Source: Nocardia vinacea (lineage in GTDB: Bacteria > Actinomycetota > Actinomycetes > Mycobacteriales > Mycobacteriaceae). From it: a stretch of 64,000 nt of DNA. The notes under the pieces were generated by a model that saw only the letters and a list, made by a program, of their open reading frames with translations, was not told the origin of the DNA and ran no database searches. Position numbers and translations under genes: made by a program. Location: the NCBI RefSeq assembly GCF_035920345.1, contig NZ_CP109149.1, forward strand, positions 3,224,001 through 3,288,000, given 5' to 3'. The stretch's first letter is position 1. The number at the start of each line of letters is the position of its first letter. Shown one piece after another: positions 62,371 to 64,000 of this stretch.

Positions 62371-63921
62371 TTCGAGACGTCTGGTCACCCCGATGTCGTC
62401 GAGGAAACGAGGGTCGTGGCTGACGACGATCAGTGCGCCCTCGTAGTTGGCCAGGGCCTGGGTGAGGTGGTCGAGGCTGGGCAGGTCGAGGTTATTGGTG
62501 GGCTCGTCGAGCAGCAGCAGCTTCGGGGCCGGATCGGCGAGCAGGAGCATAGCCAGGGCCGCGCGCAGGCGTTCACCGCCGGACAGCGCCGCCGCCGCGA
62601 CGTCGGCGTCAGCGCCGCGGAACAGGAAGCGGGCCAGTTGGGCTCGGATCCGTTCGGCGGCCACATGTGGTGCGGTCGCGGCGACATTCTCGAAGACCGT
62701 GCGTTGCTCGTCGAAGATGTCGAGGCGCTGTGGCAGTATGCGCCACGGCACCTGCGGCGGTTCGGCGGCGATGCGGTGCAGCAGTGTGGTTTTGCCCGCG
62801 CCGTTGCGGCCGGTCAGTGCGCTCCGCTCCGGACCGGAGACCCGCAATGTCACGGTCGGACCGCACGCCAATTCCACCTCCTCGAGATTGATGACGTCCT
62901 GGCCCGGGTAGAGCCGGGTGTCCGGCAGGTCGATGCGGATCTGCCGGTCGTCGCGCAACAGGTCCTCGGCCTGCTGCAGCTGCTCCTTCGCGGTGTCCAG
63001 CTTTTCGATGTGGTTATTGCGCAGCTTGCCCGCCGACACCTGCGCCGCCCGCTTGCGTGCGCCCATGACGATCTTCGGCTCACGTTTGTTCTCGAACATC
63101 TTCTGCCCGTAGCGCGCTCGGCGATCGAGTTTGATCCGGGTGTCGACCAGCTCGCGTGCCTGTTTGCGAACGTCACTGCGCGCGTCCCGGATTGCGGCGC
63201 GCGCCACCTCCTGCTCCGCGTCGACGATCCGCTCGTATTCACTGAAATTGCCGCCGAACAAACGTAATTCACCCTGACGCAATTCGGCGATAGTGGACAT
63301 CCGCTCCAGCAGCTCGCGGTCGTGGCTGACCGTGAGGACGGTGCCGGAGAACTGGGCGACGACCTCGTAGAGCCGTTGACGGGCAACGTGATCCAGGTTG
63401 TTGGTCGGCTCGTCGAGCAGCAGCACGTCCGGATCGCGCAGCAGCTCGGCGACCAGGCCGAGCAGCACCGTCTCGCCGCCCGAGAGGGTTTCCAGACGGC
63501 GGTCCAGCTGTTCGGTCGAGTCGGCGAGGTAGTGCAGGCCCAGTCGGCCGAGCAGCGCGATGGCACTCTCCTCGACATCCCACTGCGCGCCGACGATCTC
63601 GAAGTCGGACTCGTCGCCGAGGCCGGACTCGATGCGGTGCAATGCCTTTCGTGTCTCGGCGATGCCCAGCACCGCGTCGACGCGCTGACCGTCGCCGAGG
63701 CCGAGATCTTGGCGCAGATAGCCCAGCCGCCCGGTGACCGTGATCGAACCGCGCGCCGGTACAAGCTCACCCGCGATCAGCCGCAGCAGGGTGGACTTGC
63801 CCGCACCGTTGCCGCCGACCAGGCCGAGGTGGCCGGGGCCGAGCACCGAGTCCAGACCGTCGAAGACGGGTGTGCCATCGGGCCAGGAGAAAGTGAGATC
63901 GGAAAGAGACAGATTGGTCAT
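62341..63921 (-). CDS. ABC-F family ATP-binding protein
   Basis: 526 residues, two ABC domains and no membrane segments. Walker A GGNGAGKSTLLRL and GRNGAGKTTLLHR; signatures LSGGETVLLGL and LSGGERLRAALA; Walker B VLLLDEPTNNLD and LLLLDEPTNNLDLPS; an Arg/Lys-rich linker with ARYGQKMFENKREPKIVMGA between. ABC-F proteins act on the ribosome (translation factors or antibiotic protection); which subtype this is cannot be told here. ATG at 63921. Convergent with the SnoaL-like gene. Confidence 0.93.
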   Translation of the reverse strand: MTNLSLSDLTFSWPDGTPVFDGLDSVLGPGHLGLVGGNGAGKSTLLRLIAGELVPARGSITVTGRLGYLRQDLGLGDGQRVDAVLGIAETRKALHRIESGLGDESDFEIVGAQWDVEESAIALLGRLGLHYLADSTEQLDRRLETLSGGETVLLGLVAELLRDPDVLLLDEPTNNLDHVARQRLYEVVAQFSGTVLTVSHDRELLERMSTIAELRQGELRLFGGNFSEYERIVDAEQEVARAAIRDARSDVRKQARELVDTRIKLDRRARYGQKMFENKREPKIVMGARKRAAQVSAGKLRNNHIEKLDTAKEQLQQAEDLLRDDRQIRIDLPDTRLYPGQDVINLEEVELACGPTVTLRVSGPERSALTGRNGAGKTTLLHRIAAEPPQVPWRILPQRLDIFDEQRTVFENVAATAPHVAAERIRAQLARFLFRGADADVAAAALSGGERLRAALAMLLLADPAPKLLLLDEPTNNLDLPSLDHLTQALANYEGALIVVSHDPRFLDDIGVTRRLELTGDGLVET

Positions 63922-64000
63922 GTGGACCCCAGAGGTTGCGCGGAATGCGGCGCACAGGATGCGGGCCGCCCGAGTGGCTACCTCATGAGAGCAACGACAT

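Overview
The window is chromosomal DNA from a high-GC mycolic-acid actinobacterium, most likely Nocardia or a close relative. Several blocks keep the gene neighbourhoods of mycobacteria: mltG-ruvX-alaS-rarA and a proline/glycine-rich membrane protein on the left, aspS with a zinc metallopeptidase, a radical SAM gene next to an SOS box, korA-korB, then hisS-ppiB and relA. An acyl-ACP desaturase, a cutinase-like hydrolase and an ESX-type secreted protein pair fit the same group. No rRNA, tRNA, CRISPR array, complete insertion sequence, integrase or relaxase was seen.

Layout. 1-5.6 kb: cell-wall, recombination and translation genes on the minus strand. 5.6-15.4 kb: a phoD remnant, an ECF42-type sigma factor with its YCII/DGPF partner, a kinase-fold protein, membrane proteins, aspS, a zincin and a secreted protein. 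15.4-17.4 kb: an EspC-like/EspA-like pair. 17.6-24.7 kb: an SDR gene behind a KstR-type palindrome, a LexA-box radical SAM gene, 2-oxoglutarate:ferredoxin oxidoreductase, a MarR/membrane protein divergon and malate dehydrogenase. 25-28 kb: hisS and a membrane-anchored cyclophilin.

29.1-46.7 kb is the most unusual part: a long, tightly overlapped minus-strand cluster encoding a type IV secretion-like apparatus. It has a VirD4/TraG-like coupling ATPase, a VirB4 split into an N-terminal-type protein (SCO6880 family) and a separate ATPase, a VirB6-like polytopic protein, two small pilin-sized membrane proteins, three tandem paralogous envelope proteins, a three-domain wall hydrolase, two ParA/MinD-like proteins without the Walker A lysine, a DUF4913 protein and a cutinase-like hydrolase. 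With no relaxase or integrase, it looks like a resident, possibly domesticated export machine. In mycobacteria its position (between ppiB and relA) is empty.

47-64 kb: relA, a Tat-exported phosphodiesterase, a metallophosphoesterase, a ynfA-like gene, a probable operon (VWA protein, PurA paralog, NrtR-like Nudix protein) behind a perfect 25-bp palindrome, desaturase, hydrolase/ArsR pair, hypothetical proteins including a HEAT-like one, an HxlR/SnoaL divergon and an ABC-F ATPase. All functions are assigned from reading protein motifs and gene context; no database search was run.
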